Shown here: in pieces, positions 14,229 to 14,461 of the stretch
How positions within the stretch are numbered: the first letter of the stretch is position 1
Layout: each line of letters starts with the position of its first letter
Assembly (NCBI GenBank): GCA_030618505.1
Contig: JAUXDF010000038.1
Span: 1 to 14,461 of the forward strand
Direction of reading: 5' to 3'
DNA length: 14,461 bases
Source of the DNA: Spongiibacteraceae bacterium
GTDB taxonomy: Bacteria > Pseudomonadota > Gammaproteobacteria > Pseudomonadales > PIVM01
Position numbers and translations under genes: made by a program
Notes under the pieces: generated by a model
Seen by the model: the letters and a program-made list of their open reading frames with translations, nothing else
Told to the model about the DNA's origin: nothing
Database searches by the model: none

Positions 14229-14461
14229 GTGGCGGCAGTTATTGAAATATTAGTCGAAGAGGTACGCAAGGCGGGGAGATTTAATCCCAATGCCCAAGTT
14301 CCTCCAGTGGCGATATTGTGGACTGACAAAGAGCGACAATGGGAGCCTGTGCTGCCGCAATTGAGGGATGCCCTGCCTGAATTGTTTACGCTCGGAAGCT
14401 ACGACCTCACCACTCGCACCGGGCCATCAATATGGCTGCGCTGTGTTATTGCCAACAGCCT
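14229..14461 (+). CDS. pglZ: BREX phosphatase-like protein PglZ, N-terminal part only
   Basis: Start of the alkaline-phosphatase-superfamily BREX protein PglZ, needed together with PglX for methylation and defence. Seventy-seven codons are visible from a GTG at 14229, nine bases after the pglX stop, with AGGGGGA just upstream. The pattern VAILWTDKERQWEPVLPQLR, then LFTLGSYDLTTRTGPSIWLRCVIA, is the typical PglZ N-terminus. The phosphatase domain lies beyond the right edge. The sequence resembles what is called PglZ type B more than the E. coli-like type A, as far as I can judge from memory. The subtype-deciding genes should follow. Confidence 0.87.
   Translation, partial: MAAVIEILVEEVRKAGRFNPNAQVPPVAILWTDKERQWEPVLPQLRDALPELFTLGSYDLTTRTGPSIWLRCVIANS

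Noticed and set aside
1..14461. CRISPR array or intact insertion sequence
   Set aside because: No regularly spaced long repeats, and no transposase frame flanked by terminal inverted repeats, was found on reading the window.

Overview
The window looks like one end of a defence-gene island in a proteobacterium, probably a gammaproteobacterium. That guess rests on an E. coli-like tRNA-Lys(UUU) 3' end, a HigBA locus of proteobacterial type, a CsrA-like gene and a BREX operon. I cannot name the species.

Layout. Positions 1-549, minus strand: a higBA toxin-antitoxin locus. The antitoxin higA starts at 247 and runs off the left edge. The toxin higB is broken by a +1 frameshift and a premature stop. 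Positions 721-807, minus strand: a 47-base 3' fragment of tRNA-Lys(UUU) followed by its terminator. The 5' part of the tRNA is missing and the break falls in the anticodon arm, which is how the distal attachment site of a tRNA-integrated element looks. A 7-bp inverted repeat spans the break, and three phased copies of a 10-mer lie about 85-125 bp inside. I therefore read everything right of about 808 as the inserted element. No integrase is in view; it would be expected at the other end.

Positions 808-5917 form a low-density accessory region: a tail-anchored coiled-coil protein (1600-2067); a very AT-rich two-gene cassette of a DUF262 (GmrS/ParB-like) protein and a HEPN RNase (2185-3935); a frameshifted csrA-like gene (minus strand, 4474-4615); a coiled-coil membrane protein of unknown function (4727-5419); and several gene remnants and terminator-like hairpins between them.

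Positions 5921-14461 hold a BREX phage-defence operon on the plus strand: brxA, brxB, brxC, pglX and the start of pglZ, which is cut by the right edge. The first two genes overlap, and the other junctions are 37, 62 and 9 bp. The order fits BREX type 1 or type 6. The genes that would decide (brxL, or brxD-brxHI) are outside the window, and no brxE is seen upstream. In BREX, PglX methylates host DNA at a specific site, while BrxC, PglZ and the other proteins are needed to block replication of unmethylated phage. The middle of pglX, including the catalytic NPPY motif and probably the target-recognition region, is sharply AT-rich between GC-rich flanks. This suggests a recombinational swap of specificity.

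Together the region carries two separate predicted anti-phage modules (DUF262-HEPN and BREX) beside decayed toxin-antitoxin and regulator genes, with strong shifts in base composition between segments.
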